A DNA stretch of 64,000 nt from Phytophthora quininea (Eukaryota > Oomycota > Peronosporomycetes > Peronosporales > Peronosporaceae): the NCBI GenBank assembly GCA_011947345.1, contig JAAVTG010000528.1, positions 372,001 to 436,000 on the forward strand, given 5' to 3'. The notes below the pieces were generated by a model. The model was not told where the DNA came from. It did no database searches and worked only from the letters and a program-made list of their open reading frames with translations. Positions 8,490 to 19,573 of this stretch are shown piece after piece. Position 1 is the first letter of the stretch, and every line of letters starts with the position of its first letter. The translations under genes were made by a program, and so were the position numbers.

Positions 8490-10813
8490 TCAGACAAAAT
8501 TCTGGCTGTAGTTGTCTGTTGGGCGGTGATGAAGTTCGCTTGTCCGGCCGTTCGAGCTCCTATCCATTGTGTGCTTTGCCCGGCCAAGATGAGCGTTTTC
8601 GCTACTGTTGTTGTAAAGCGCCCAATCGGCGGCGGATTTCACGTTCTTCTTCGCCATCGCGGCCCTCTTGTTCTCTCTCATGATCGACCATATCACAGAA
8701 GCGAGCGACAGGAAAATCGCCACACTAGCAACAGCGATCGACAGGCTCATCGGGGGCCGTACGAGTCGGTGGAGAGCTTGCTCTTACTCGTAGCGCTGGA
8801 GGAACCGGAGATTGCTGTCGTGCATCGAGGACCTCCCCAAGTCTTGTACGTGCACTGACAGCGATTCTTCACGCACTTGCCCGTCTTCAGCAGTGTCTTG
8901 CCCAGATTCCCGCCAATTGTGCAGTCATCGTTCGTCGTACAGAAAGCCTTCCCAGCAACCTCCTCGTGGTGGTTATTGTCGTCCTGGTACTCGTCAATGT
9001 GGGCGTCGATCCACGTCTTGGTCGGGTGGCTCTTTGGGTCGCAGCCAACTTGCATGTAGTTGTCGGCGTCAAGACCGTCACTCAGGTCCTGGTACAGTCG
9101 AATGTGGTCGATTTTCATGTACATGGGGAACGAGTCACAGATCTTGTTGACGACCGGGTCGGTGCCATTTCCGCGGCATTCTTTGCCCGCGTTCGGCGGC
9201 GTCGCACCCCACGAACTCGACAGCGCTACGTTGAAAATGATGTACATCGGTTCCTCCAGCATGATCTTGGTGGGGTTCGTCTTGTTAGCATTCTGTGGCA
9301 CGTCCGAGATGGAGGCAGACGGCACTTCGAACAGCGGGTTGCCGCTGAGCATCCATCGCGCGTAGCCGTTCTTGCCGGTCACCCACTCGAGCTGGTACGT
9401 GACGTATCCCGTGTACGCGGCCACGTGAACGGGCCAATTTGCTGAGATGGCATCCATTTGGTAATTGAACGAGCTCATGGCGTTGGATTTCGGGGTAGTC
9501 GACTCATTACGAGGCATGGCACACTTGGAAAAAGTGTTGTCCGGGTCGCAGAGGTAAGCTCCAGTGTATGAGTTGATGAGCGGGTAGCAAGTGCCGTTCG
9601 AATTGATACCCCAATGGCTGTCCCCAATGCCGTCGATGGCACCCAAGTCCCCGTTAACATCACTGGAAGCTGGACACGTTTCTAACGAGCACGTGTTCTC
9701 GGTGATACCTGCTTTCACCGATGCTACCACCGTCGAATAGGCTTGTTTGGCGTCGGCGTCCGGCGCGCAGTTGTTGTTGGCAGCATAGCGGAGACCTTGG
9801 TACCAGGACTTGTGGCCACGCTTTGCGTAGTACGCTGTCGGCACTTGGATGTAATTCGCGCCGAGTGTCTTACAGCTACCCGTGTAGAAACAACCGTAGT
9901 AGTCGCCGCTCGTGGGGTCCGCCCCGTACATTCGGTAGTCGTCGGGCATACCCGGACCAATTTGCAGCGATGACGAGATCAAGCTCGCAATGCCTTCAAG
10001 GACGTCGATTTCTGGAGCTCCACGGCCCTGGTTCGGGTTGAGACCGTAGCCAGGGTTGTCGTCACAGGCGCTGATCCGCTGGTTGTTGGGGTCGAACGCG
10101 TCCGGCTCGCAGGCGTCGTAGGAGAACGGCCACATGCGGTTCGTCGAGGCTGAGAAGATGGCGCGTCCGAGGTTTCCCATCATTCAAATACCGGGCCACG
10201 TCGGGTAGTACTTGCCCGTCTTGACTCTTCCACTCGGTCCCTGCGCTAGGTCAGGGTTGCCGGAATCCTCCGAAACAGCTCCGGGGAGCTGAACTCGCAC
10301 CTCGAGCATGCCTCCTTGGTAGCAAAACTTGTTCCAGGACTGCACCATCGCCGCCCGATAGAAGAAGTAGGCGTCCACGTAGCCCGGCGGGTGCGTGTAC
10401 ATGTTGTAGACGTGGATGACGTTCAACTCGTCCACCGCCTTGATGTAAAAGTAGCACGTGCCGTCGTCGTCACACTTGGTCGAGGTCATGTTGTGCGAGT
10501 ACAGCTCCAAAGCGCCATTGACACCGTCGGGCTTTTCGAGAGACGTCCAGATGTGGTCGTCACCCGGTCGGAAGCTTCGGTTGGGCGTGTTGAACTCGTC
10601 GCTCATGACGAGATCCCATCGCTGCCCTCGGGAGGTCATGTACGTCTGACGATCATCGGGAGTCGCAGGGTCCACCCAGATCCGAATGCCCGATTTGGTC
10701 GGGTGCGTGTTTCTTGACGTCGTGCTGCTCCGTGCGGCGACAAATACCGTCATTACCGTCATTACCGACCAAACGATTGCAATCGCCAACATTGCACGTA
10801 GTCGGAGTTGCAT
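8490..10813 (-). CDS. GH16 KRE6/SKN1-type beta-glucan assembly protein (two frame interruptions)
   Basis: Probably a type II membrane or secretory-pathway protein in beta-glucan wall synthesis, related to yeast Kre6/Skn1. ATG 10813 opens an N-terminal hydrophobic segment (residues about 8-27). The GH16 catalytic motif EIDVLE lies at about 10012-9995. An EGF-like Cys-rich stretch follows near 8900-8800, and the C-terminus has a transmembrane segment (IAVASVAIFLSLASVIW, about 8735-8685) with a basic tail, stop at 8490. The frame is interrupted twice. An in-frame TGA occupies 10186-10184, immediately before MMGNLGRA, where relatives usually have Trp. A one-base loss appears in a C-run (8752-8756), after which the transmembrane tail continues in another frame. 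Everything between is open, so both could be assembly errors. Product would be about 770 residues. Confidence 0.8.
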
Positions 10814-10832
10814 TGGAGCTGTGGTCGGCCGC

Positions 10833-10841
10833 GGGAGTGAG
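10833..10841 (-). promoter_or_regulatory. Oomycete Inr-like initiator for the GH16 gene
   Basis: CTCACTCCC on the minus strand fits the oomycete initiator YTCANTYY and lies about 20-28 nt upstream of ATG 10813. A single short match, so modest weight. Confidence 0.35.
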
Positions 10842-12031
10842 TTTGAGGTGGCGTTTTACCGAGTGACGGCCCGAATTCGACGTAAGTTGGGCTGCTTTGG
10901 ATGGCCCGCAGTAGAACGACGCATTGTCATTTCTCACGCCTCAAATTCGCAGCCTCCGCTCGCACAGTAATCAGAGACTAGTTCTGTTCTCCAATGGACC
11001 CAACTTCAAGCGCTGGCCACACTTACCGACACCGTACGCGGATTGTGTGGGGCTTCCCACCAGCGGCATACTTCATGGGACAGATTCTCGTCCAGCGGGC
11101 ACGTCCCGATAAACATTACCCGATTGTCGTCGAAAACACGATGGCCTCCTGGCACATGTCCTTGCCGTGAAATAGCCTTTGGGGCCACTCTTCTACTCGC
11201 AGCCATGAGTGAGTGCTTTGAGTTAGTGCACACCGCATAGTGGTAACGACCTCGGCATCTCATCCCCCAATGTATGTTTACGATGGACCAACGACCGAGA
11301 TCTGCTTTCCATCCCAGCCTTGAGATAGGCCCACAAAATGCTGTTTCCCCATGAATTCGGAACCCGTCGGCTCGGTTGCGATTTACATACGCCGTTTCTT
11401 CTGTGCAGCGGGACGTGTGGGCGAAGTTGGAACGGATTCTTTAGCCAGCAACTCGTACCTCACCACGTTTCTAGAATGACTTCCAGGGTCACGTTAATAC
11501 GCATTGCAATAAATGCGATCGACTTTACGCTTTTTGGTGGCCACGAACAGCACCAGCCGTTCCTGACCCCAGCCGTTTAAAACCTCAGACTGCAAATCTG
11601 TTCACTTCTGTAGTGGGCTGCGGCTCATTGCCGCGCCCAGTTGCTCAAGCTTTGCCTGTCATCTTCCTGGACGGACTGCCCAGATGGGCAGGTGAGATGC
11701 GATGATAGGGAAAGAGTTTGTGATACGGGAGGCCTCGAGCCGAGACTCTCGTCCGCAGTTTGGGATTTACCCGCAAGAGACCTAAGCAGCTATCATAGTA
11801 TATGTTGGTGCTTTGAGAGATCCAGCTCCCACGTCGGTGCTCAGTGTATCTTGGAATCCTCGACCTGCTACAACTTCATCCCGTTCATAATCACGCCGTC
11901 TGACCATCAATCCGCTTCGCAGGCTGTCCACCAGACTCAAAAGTGACTTGCCTGAAATCGGAGTTTTGGCTCGTCAATCCGACACCTAGCTATGCAATCA
12001 TGCACCGTTAATCGTACCTCGTTTCTGGGCC
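10842..12031. other. Intergenic, no recognised gene
   Basis: Several short open frames occur on both strands (for example 11006-11263 minus and 11641-11946 plus), but none shows domain signatures, repeated copies or a convincing start. This is the spacer between the GH16 promoter and the 3' end of the glycosyltransferase. Confidence 0.4.
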
Positions 12032-13679
12032 TCATTTTGCCTCTGGGCTATGCTGTCTGGACTCCATAGCAAAATATCGCAACTGCTTTTCGAGCCCAGA
12101 GAACCCACAGTCAGTGATTTCCTGGACTTCGAAGTAAGGGTTGCGATGGACATCTCTTCTACCAAAGCATTTCTGGTTTTGCTCGAAGTCCAGGCGCACT
12201 CGAAATGACTGGATCAAGTAGTTTCGTCGATTTGATTGCTTCCGGAACCGCATGAGATGTGTCCAAATCTGTGGGTCTGCGAGTTCGTCGCGATGTTTAG
12301 TACCGCTTTCTTCGTTTTCGGGTAAATCTTTGTGCATTCCTGTTAGCTTGTGCTGGTTGCGATGCATGAATAACACATCCCCTTTTGCATCGTGTTGGAC
12401 CATTGTCATACCACAAAAGTCGGAGCGCAAGAAAACGTCGACGACAGCTCCGCCCATGCCAGGAGGCGTTTGGATCATGTGGAACGGCACGTCCAGCTGA
12501 AGCCAAGCTAACCGGAACAGATCTTTATCGCCCCATACAAGTTTTAAATGAGAAAAGAAATCCGGTTGATAAAGAGCGTAAAATCTGACGAGCTCCAGAG
12601 GGGCAGCGTGCCGTTTTCGGTCCACAACCAGCTGCCCGCTCTCCTGCTCGAACATGTCGACGAACGGCATGTCCAACATTTCCCACAGCAACGAGTTCTC
12701 GTGCACTCCGAAGATGGTCGAGTCTGGGAACCAGAAGTCGGGCCAAAAATAGCGCCAGTGTTTACAAACTCTGGTGTCTCGAAGAGAAAAGTCGGATCTC
12801 GCACTGGAACATTATCTGCATCCAGGAACAGCAATCGATCGAAGGAGCTGTAGTAGATGGCGTGAATCTTGGCGACGAACCGCTTCGCTTCAGGATGCAG
12901 GATCTCCTGGAAAATAATCGGTCCTTCTTTCTCCGCCAAATGCCGCAGCGGAGCTAACCTTTCATCGTTCAGCTCCAGTTCGTCTGGGCGATGCCAGATC
13001 TCAATCGGCAGCTTGCAGTTCAAAACAGTTCGCAGGACGCGGATCGTAGCGTACGCACTCGCAAGCAATTTTGGGTATACCACCATAACAATCCCATCAC
13101 GCGGAATCTTCTTGTTGTTGTCAACGTTCGGCAGCGTGAAACTCGGTTGAAAAGCTTCTTGCATCTTATTCCGGACCTGCGCTCGAAAGTTAACAAAGTC
13201 TGGCGCTAACTCGCAGCGGAAGCCCACTCCTCGTCGGATGCTGTTGCAATGGCGACGCATGACTCGAAACCTCTCTCCCGAGCCCAGATCCTCCACCTCG
13301 CAGAAGCCAGACTCCCCATTCGACACTACTTGCGTGCAGTTCTGGTCGTTCTCGGGGTCTCGCGCTCCGTCCGGTCGACACTCCCTCGTCGCTCTCCATC
13401 CAACGCAACGGAGGTTTCTTGGCGTCGTCTCTCCAGTCGGGAAGTCGACAATGTCGACCTTGCTCACCTTCTTGACTCCATCAGATAACAAACTCGTCTC
13501 CAATTTGGCCAGTGCGTTGATGCTGTAGACAGACCAAAGAGCACCACGGACGCGTACACGACGCTGGTCAGCAGTAAAAGCTTCGGCAACCAGCACCACC
13601 ATCGCCGCCGCACCGTCTTGGTCCGCGTGAAAGGAGGTCCCAGCTCCAGCACCGAGTCGCACAAGTTGCTGGCTGCCAT
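12032..13679 (-). CDS. Golgi-type mannosyltransferase-like protein (GT71/MNN family), frame-broken
   Basis: Transfers a sugar, probably mannose, in the secretory pathway if the family call is right. ATG 13679 opens a short cytosolic tail and a membrane anchor (PKLLLLTSVVYASVVLFGL), the type II layout of Golgi glycosyltransferases. The lumenal part has PRDGIVMVVYPKLLASAY, LPIEIWHRPDEL and the donor-site motif LLFLDADNVPVRDP with a DxD-like DAD, followed after the break by HENSLLWEML and WGDKDLFRLAW. These are typical of GT71 alpha-mannosyltransferases. Two one-base breaks: one just after the anchor (about 13530) and one at an A-run on the plus strand (12745-12749). The rest is continuous, about 540 residues. 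Its start lies only 248 nt from the divergent kinase gene at 13927. Confidence 0.75.
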
Positions 13680-13926
13680 ATTTTGCCACTGAGACTCGTC
13701 CTGACGCGACCAGATCGACCAGACGGACAATGTCCAGCTGTCGATGCCAAGCCTACAACAGCTTGAGGAAAATTATGATGAAGGCCACGACCCTCGAAGA
13801 AAAATACGTTTCGGATACAGGTTGTTTGAAGCAGGAAATGACCGGCGATCGTGCAAAACTACTTGGCTCAGAGTTGTCGTGTCATTGGAGTGCTGTACCC
13901 ATTATCGTACCCATTTGCTTCGTGCG

Positions 13927-16900
13927 ATGAACGCGGCACCTGTCCCGGTCGTTCCTGGCGCTGGCCCCGTCCACAAGGTGCTCCAGACCATTCTGCAGCG
14001 ATGTGGAGCACAAGACGAGACCCAACAGGCCTGCCAGCGACTGCACGCGAGGCTGCTAGCGCTCCAAGTCGCCGTCGTCGACTCCCGCCAAACTGAAGCC
14101 ATGTCGACGTTTGTAGCCATCGTTGTCCAATTCCTCAACCATGTTGAACGTTTCCGCGACCAAACGTTGCTGCTTCGAGTAGTGACGCACCGGAAGAAGA
14201 TGACGGAGCTGGAAACACTCAACCAGCAAGTGGACTTGCTGTTGGATACGCTGGAGCTGTTCAAGTTGGCGGCGAGGGACTGGCAGCAGCAGCTGCAGGG
14301 CGACAATCAACTGGCGGAGAACTTTTTCAAAGTGACAGTCAAGGACAGAGACGTTGTGTTCGGTGCGTTTCAGGACCCACAGACGCAAGTGGAAGCTCTG
14401 ACGGCTTTGAGGTTTGCAATTGATAGACAGGATTCACAAGGTGGGGAATGGTGGTGATGAAGGATCTGGTGCTGACTATCGAGTCGCTCTTTCAGACGAG
14501 GGTGGACACTTTTCCACTGTGGTTTGTCCCTGTAACGGAGGTGCGTTGTGAGAGCAAAGCGTTTGGTCGTGGGCCGCATGGAACAGTTCATCGTGGAGTA
14601 GTTGGGGCCAGTACGAAGGTGGTGGTGAAGAGATTTGGTGTTGGGGAACTGGTCATTGATGAACGAGCGCGGCTGAAAGTGGAGAAGGAGGTGAACTCTT
14701 GGTACGAGATGAGCCACCCGAACGTTGTCCAGTTGCTGGCGGCTTCTCATGTGAGCTCTCCGCCGTTTGTTCTGTATAGGAGGCTCTGAACGGCAACCTG
14801 GGGTCGTTCCTGGCTAGGTCAGAGGAGAATAGGAGGCAGATGTGGAAGTTGCTGTACCAGGCCGCTCTGGGCGTGGCCTACATTCACCAGCGTGGGGTGG
14901 TGCACAGCGATCTGAAACTAAATAACATTCTGGTGGGGGCGGACGGCCAGGCGAAGGTGTCGGATGTCGGTCTGGCAACGATGCGATCGTGCTGCAGTGA
15001 CTTTGTGTCGAATTCGGGTGGCACTCTATCGAGTAGTGTGCGGTGGTGGGCTCCAGAGTGTTTGCAGCAGCGGCCGTCGGTTGCGTCGGATGTGTATTCG
15101 TTTGGCATGTGTATCATTGAGGCTGTGAGCGGAGAGCCGCCGTTCGCGCACTTGCCGGACGCTCTTGTTGTTGAGAGCCTGACAAATCCACGGCCATCCA
15201 AGAAGCTGAGCGGTATGACGGATGACGTGTGGGAGTTGGTGCTCTCAATGGTGGACGTCGATTCTGTCAAAAGGCCTACGCTCGACATAGTGACTGAGCA
15301 CCTGAAGGATCTGGCGGTCAAGGGGTCTATACAGACTGCAGGTTCACCACCAGACGTCGTTGACCTGACCGAGTTTTCCGCTGCGGCACCTCTTGCACTC
15401 ACCGCTCCAGCTTCGACCCCGACCCCGACTCCGACCCCAGATCCAACCCCGATAAAGTTGCTACCTTTGACCGACGCTTCCGGAGTTCCGGCTTTGATCC
15501 GAGCGATTGATGTCGGCAGTGAAGGTGAGCGTGAACAAGCATTGGAGCTGCTGCTCAAGGCTTGTGTGGACGATGCCATGCGACAAGAGATATATGATGG
15601 CGGTATCCCTTCTTTAGTGAGCGTGGCCGAGAATGGTCGATCCCATTTCGAGCAGGTGTGCGCGCTCGAGTGTCTTCGCTGGACCAAATTCGAGGATGTT
15701 GACGATGTGAAATTGCCCCAGGAGAAGTATAAACTGCTTCGTGATTCCATTCGAGAAGCGACAGCGACTGAGTGCAAAGTCATCGCAAAGTACTACGCAG
15801 TCGCGTCAAACAGAAGCAATCGAAGGCGGTCGTGTACTGTGCGTGTCTCGCCGAGCTGGGCTGCATCAATCAACTGGGCGAGGCTGGCGTGATTGCTCCT
15901 CTTCATAGCATTTTGAAGAAAGGGGATGAATGGCTGCAAGTGTTTGCTTGTCAAACTCTTGGAAATCTTACGTTGAATGACAAGTTTCGTGAAAACGTCG
16001 AGCAGAGGGGATCTTGGCGTCTGTGGTAGCGCGTTTGCGAAGCGGTACGAACATGCAAATACGCCTAGCAGCCTGTGCAATTGGCTTTTATGCCAGAGAC
16101 ACCATCATTGAAAACGTGGTGTCAATTGACGAAGTCGCCGAGCTTCTGGCCAGACTACTCCAACATGATGATAGCTCTCATAAAACTTACTCTCTCTTCG
16201 CTTTAGCGTTTATATCGGACAGTAGTTACCAGGCCAAAAGGATTTGATGAAGGCTGTCACCATCGCACAGTTGGTCGAGTACTTGCGAACCGGAACGAAC
16301 TTACAGAAAAAGCATGCAGCTCACCTTTTGGGGTCTCTCGCTGACGAACCGGCTAATGGGGAAGAGGTAATCAATGCGGGGGAATTGCATGTTTCGTTGC
16401 TCTTCTGCGAGACTCAACCGATGGACAGAAAGCGCAAGCCACGTATGCTTTGGGTCGCCTTGCCAACAATGAAAGAGACTGTAAAGCTATTGTGGACGAG
16501 GGTGCGATCCCTCTTGTGGTCAAGCTCATGCGGAGTGGGTCCGACAAGGCGAAAGAGTACTCGACGCTTCTCGTAACGTTCCTATCCAGGCACGATGAGT
16601 TCAAAGTGACGCTTGAACAGAGTGGTGCCGTCGAGCAAGTCGTGGAACTTGTTACAGCAATGGATCGGACTCTGAAATTCCGGGCGTTCGATTGCTACGG
16701 GGAGCTTGTCAGAAACAACAAAGCAAACATCTCCAGGGTAGTAGATGCTGGGTGCAGTACGAGAATAGCAGAATGGATCCGGTCAGGGACAGACCAGGAC
16801 AAATACGTGGGAGCAGAAATTCTAGGGGATCTTGCATGTAATGCGCACAACTGTGAAGTGATAGGGCGCAGTGGAGCAATCGAAGTTCTAGTGGGGCTCT

Positions 16901-17130
16901 TGAAAAGGGGATGGATTATGAGAGAGACTGTGCTACGATGAGCTTGCGGAATTTGGTGAAGCATCACAAACCGAATGTGAAGCGTATCGTAGACGAAGGA
17001 GCTACTCCGTATCTGATGGAACTTCGTCGGACAGGCCATGGGGAACAAAGAAGAGTGCACGTATGATCTTGGACTTAATACCGGAAAAGGATTCGAAAAG
17101 GAGCGTGAAGAGAAAGCGTTCCGACCGCTA
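13927..17130 (+). pseudogene. TKL protein kinase with C-terminal Armadillo repeats, multiply frame-broken
   Basis: Start chosen at ATG 13927. Order: helical N-terminal region (13.93-14.45 kb), kinase N-lobe with FGRGPHGTVHRG and a KVVVKRF lysine, C-lobe with VVHSDLKLNN, VSDVGLA, RWWAPEC and DVYSFGMCI. A linker rich in Thr/Pro follows (15400-15480), then Armadillo repeats to about 16.95 kb and a basic tail (SVKRKRSDR) ending near 17130. Frame changes occur near 14450, 14775, 15800, 16015, 16245, 16380 and 16915, more than the local average. Two catalytic motifs are unusual: HSD for HRD and DVG for DFG. Oomycete TKL kinases of this type often read HGDLK. With these substitutions plus many breaks it looks like a decaying or catalytically altered member. 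Confidence 0.78.
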
Positions 17131-17344
17131 GGGCATTGACCTGTTGGTCGCAGAGTGATCTTGTCAACCATTATCATACTATGATTACCTTCGTAAAGCT
17201 GAGAATCTCGGCTCTGCGATCAAATCCAGTCAACGAAGAGAGTATGTTAGACATCGCGACAAGTACTGTTGTGTCAAAGTTTGCCACAGGTACTCGCCAG
17301 CGTGGCATGCCAAATGCAATTACTACCAATTTGGTACATCGAGC

Positions 17345-17653
17345 TTGGCCAATGAGGGTCACGTAGACCTGCAGACGGACCGGAACGGCAGACGACGAGT
17401 GGAATTTGATAGTCTCAATGATGGATATCGATCCCGTGATCTAAAGGATCTGGCGGCCAAAGGGCCAACAAAAACTGCAACTTCATCTCCGGATATCTTT
17501 GACCTGACCGAGTCCTCCGCGGACACCGTGACACCTCATGAGCGCGATTCTCCGGCCTCGACGTCAACTTCAACGTCAGCACCAGCTTCGATACCCTTAG
17601 CCAACGCTTCCGGAATTTCGACTTGGATCAATCCAATTGATGCCACGAGTTGA
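17345..17653 (+). pseudogene. Duplicated kinase-ARM linker fragment
   Basis: Encodes DLKDLAAKGPTKTATSSPDI, a run of Ser/Thr/Pro and LANASGISTWINPIDAT. This parallels HLKDLAVKGSIQTAGSPPDV and LTDASGVPALIRAIDVG in the linker at 15.30-15.51 kb. It is a diverged partial copy of the upstream gene, without kinase or complete Armadillo parts. It opens at a usable ATG but the similarity begins only near residue 28. Confidence 0.65.
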
Positions 17654-17659
17654 AGGTTT

Positions 17660-18283
17660 TTGAAACCGCTGTTCCAGCAATCAAGTGCAGCCATTGTGTC
17701 CTGCAGATACTTCTTGTCCAACTCAATTGTTGAAATGGTGATTAATACGGCACCTGAACAGAGTCTGCATACCATTTCAGAATTTGCTATTGCACGCTCC
17801 AACGACTCGGGAAACGCAAACGCACTTCAAGATAAGATCTACGAGATGCTGTGTCGTCGGTGGTTTAGACAAAGGAAGCTACAGATTCGTGAACTTCTCA
17901 CGAAAAGTGAGGACACTCAGCACGTGGCGAAGCAACAACCCTTCCGTCTTGGTTTATTATCCTTGATCATCCCAACCACAATGTAAGGAAATTGAGACGG
18001 TTCCTGGAGGCTCCAAGGAGAAGAATTTCGACGCGCTAGATCGGTTTGCAGATGACCACGAATCCGGATCATGCGCATCGAAGAATCAATTCCTGGCGCG
18101 GCTAGACAAAATTGGACTCTCGCGGGAACTCTTTTACTTCGTGTTCGTGGCCCCGAGCCCCACGGAAGCCAATAATTCGAAACAATCGATCACGAAGGTT
18201 AGAGCTACAGGGGCACTAGAGGATGCTGGAATGATGCGGCAGTTTGTAACTGGACTGGGTGTGTTTTACGTGGAAAACGAATG
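17660..18283 (+). pseudogene. Unrecognised coding remnant
   Basis: From about 17967 to 18283 one frame stays open for about 105 residues, with ALDRFADDHESGS, RLDKIGLSRELFYFVFVAPS and MMRQFVTGLGVFYVENE, then TGA. Hydrophobic-strand alternation and codon usage look real, but I do not recognise the family. A TGA at 17964-17966 separates it from an upstream frame. It lies tail to tail with the Crinkler gene, so it could be an effector C-terminal domain; that is a guess. Confidence 0.35.
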
Positions 18284-18412
18284 AATATTGTTTCTACTTT
18301 GGGGTATGTTTGTTTTCTGGGATAAGGTTATGAATCCGACTTTCTTCTAGCGAACACCAAACCATCACAGCATCTCGTAGATCCGTCTCGAAGAGAAGCC
18401 ATATCCCTGAAG

Positions 18413-19420
18413 TCATCTTTGGAGTACAAAGCCTGCGACTTCACTTAAACTCTCGTCTGGAATCCGAGCAACAACTCTTTCTGCTATCGAGGCGGACAGG
18501 AAATCCAAGGAAAAATCTGTCAAACAATTTGATCTGGTGGGGACCACCTGCAGGACGAGGTCTTCCTCTCGCACTTCAGTATTGGTCTTGGCGAGTTTTA
18601 TGATGTCCAACGCGTCAAGGGAGTTAATGGCTCGATAAATGCCCGGTCTTTAGGGTCGTGCAATTGGAACTTCGAGCCACAATTCAACACCAGTTTATGG
18701 TCAGGAAGTGCTCTGACGACGTCTAACTTCTGGGTTCGCCACGCAAGTTGGAAGATGCAGTAGAGATAGAAGCGGCTCTTGCCTATGCCCGGGTTCCCCG
18801 TCACCACCCAGTTGGCCCCCGCCTCGCCCAACTGAACTCGTGCCTCCGCCATCATGTCGGTGAATATCGCCGTGTACGCATGTCTTTCCATGACGATGTT
18901 TAGTCCTGAACTGGGTACATCATCAGCGGAAACTCTTATCTGACAAAGTAATTTATCTCCACGTCCTCGTTCATCTCCTCGACGCGGCGCTTCTTCATCT
19001 GCAACTCGTCGTGGCCAAAATACCCGGCATCTCGAGAGCGCTTCCCCCAAACGACGGAACTTCGGTCACCACCACGTGCACAGCAGTCTCAGCTTCTGCT
19101 GGTTTCCATTGCTCCTCCGTGGCTCTTGCCAGGTTTTCCGCGGACAGCCCACTAACATTAAGCTGGGATCCCGCAGACAGCTCCTTGAAGCCATCGGTCT
19201 TCACCTTCCTTGTCTTCGCCTCGTTCTCTGTCAGCAGCCACATCTTGCCATCGTTGTCCTTCTTGGTGAGAAAGAGCTCCAATTTGCACGCAGGGAACTT
19301 GTAGCCCTGGTTTCGGTGGATCCCGTGCTTTAAGTCGGCTACTGTATCGCTGTCGTCCACGTTCACCTCGAATACTGAGGCCTCACCGAGAACGACACAG
19401 CGGATCCTGGCGTTCACCAT
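18413..19420 (-). pseudogene. Crinkler (CRN) effector gene, broken
   Basis: CRN proteins are modular oomycete effectors delivered into host cells, many to the nucleus. From ATG 19420 the N-terminal ubiquitin-like part has RCVVLGEASVFEV and the LELFLTKK form of the LxLFLAK motif. A DWL-like region ends in VHVVVTEVP. The next module carries ERHAYTAIFTDMM and a P-loop (GNPGIGKSRF), as in the ATPase-type CRN core. The last part runs to TGA at 18413. The frame is lost near 19040, again in the linker before the P-loop (including an in-frame TAA near 18940), and near 18640. A related remnant with damage in the same linker lies at 39.2-40.1 kb. I describe the breaks only. Confidence 0.8.
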
Positions 19421-19573
19421 CTTCACTCGAGTCGGCAAATACTGGAATGACCAAGTTTCGACTCGCGCATCAAAATGACAGAAGAAGACACACCCGTGCA
19501 TTTGACACAGCGTTTTGATGGAAATGAACATATCTATTTCGTTTTAAGACAACATTCGTGCTGGGATTAACAC

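Noticed and set aside
8812..9445. Open frames of 100-160 codons on the plus strand opposite the GH16 gene
   Set aside because: GC-rich coding sequence gives long antisense frames. They lack start context and motifs, and the minus-strand protein is unmistakable.
11006..11263. Possible small Cys-containing secreted protein on the minus strand
   Set aside because: No hydrophobic leader at the start and no relative in the window; indistinguishable from a random frame.
14420..14470. Possible 24-nt intron (GTGGGG...AAG) joining the two kinase frames
   Set aside because: Far shorter than any other intron in the window; a base-level frame break is simpler.
14884..15783. 299-codon minus-strand frame over the TKL kinase
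   Set aside because: Antisense shadow; the plus strand holds recognisable kinase motifs throughout.
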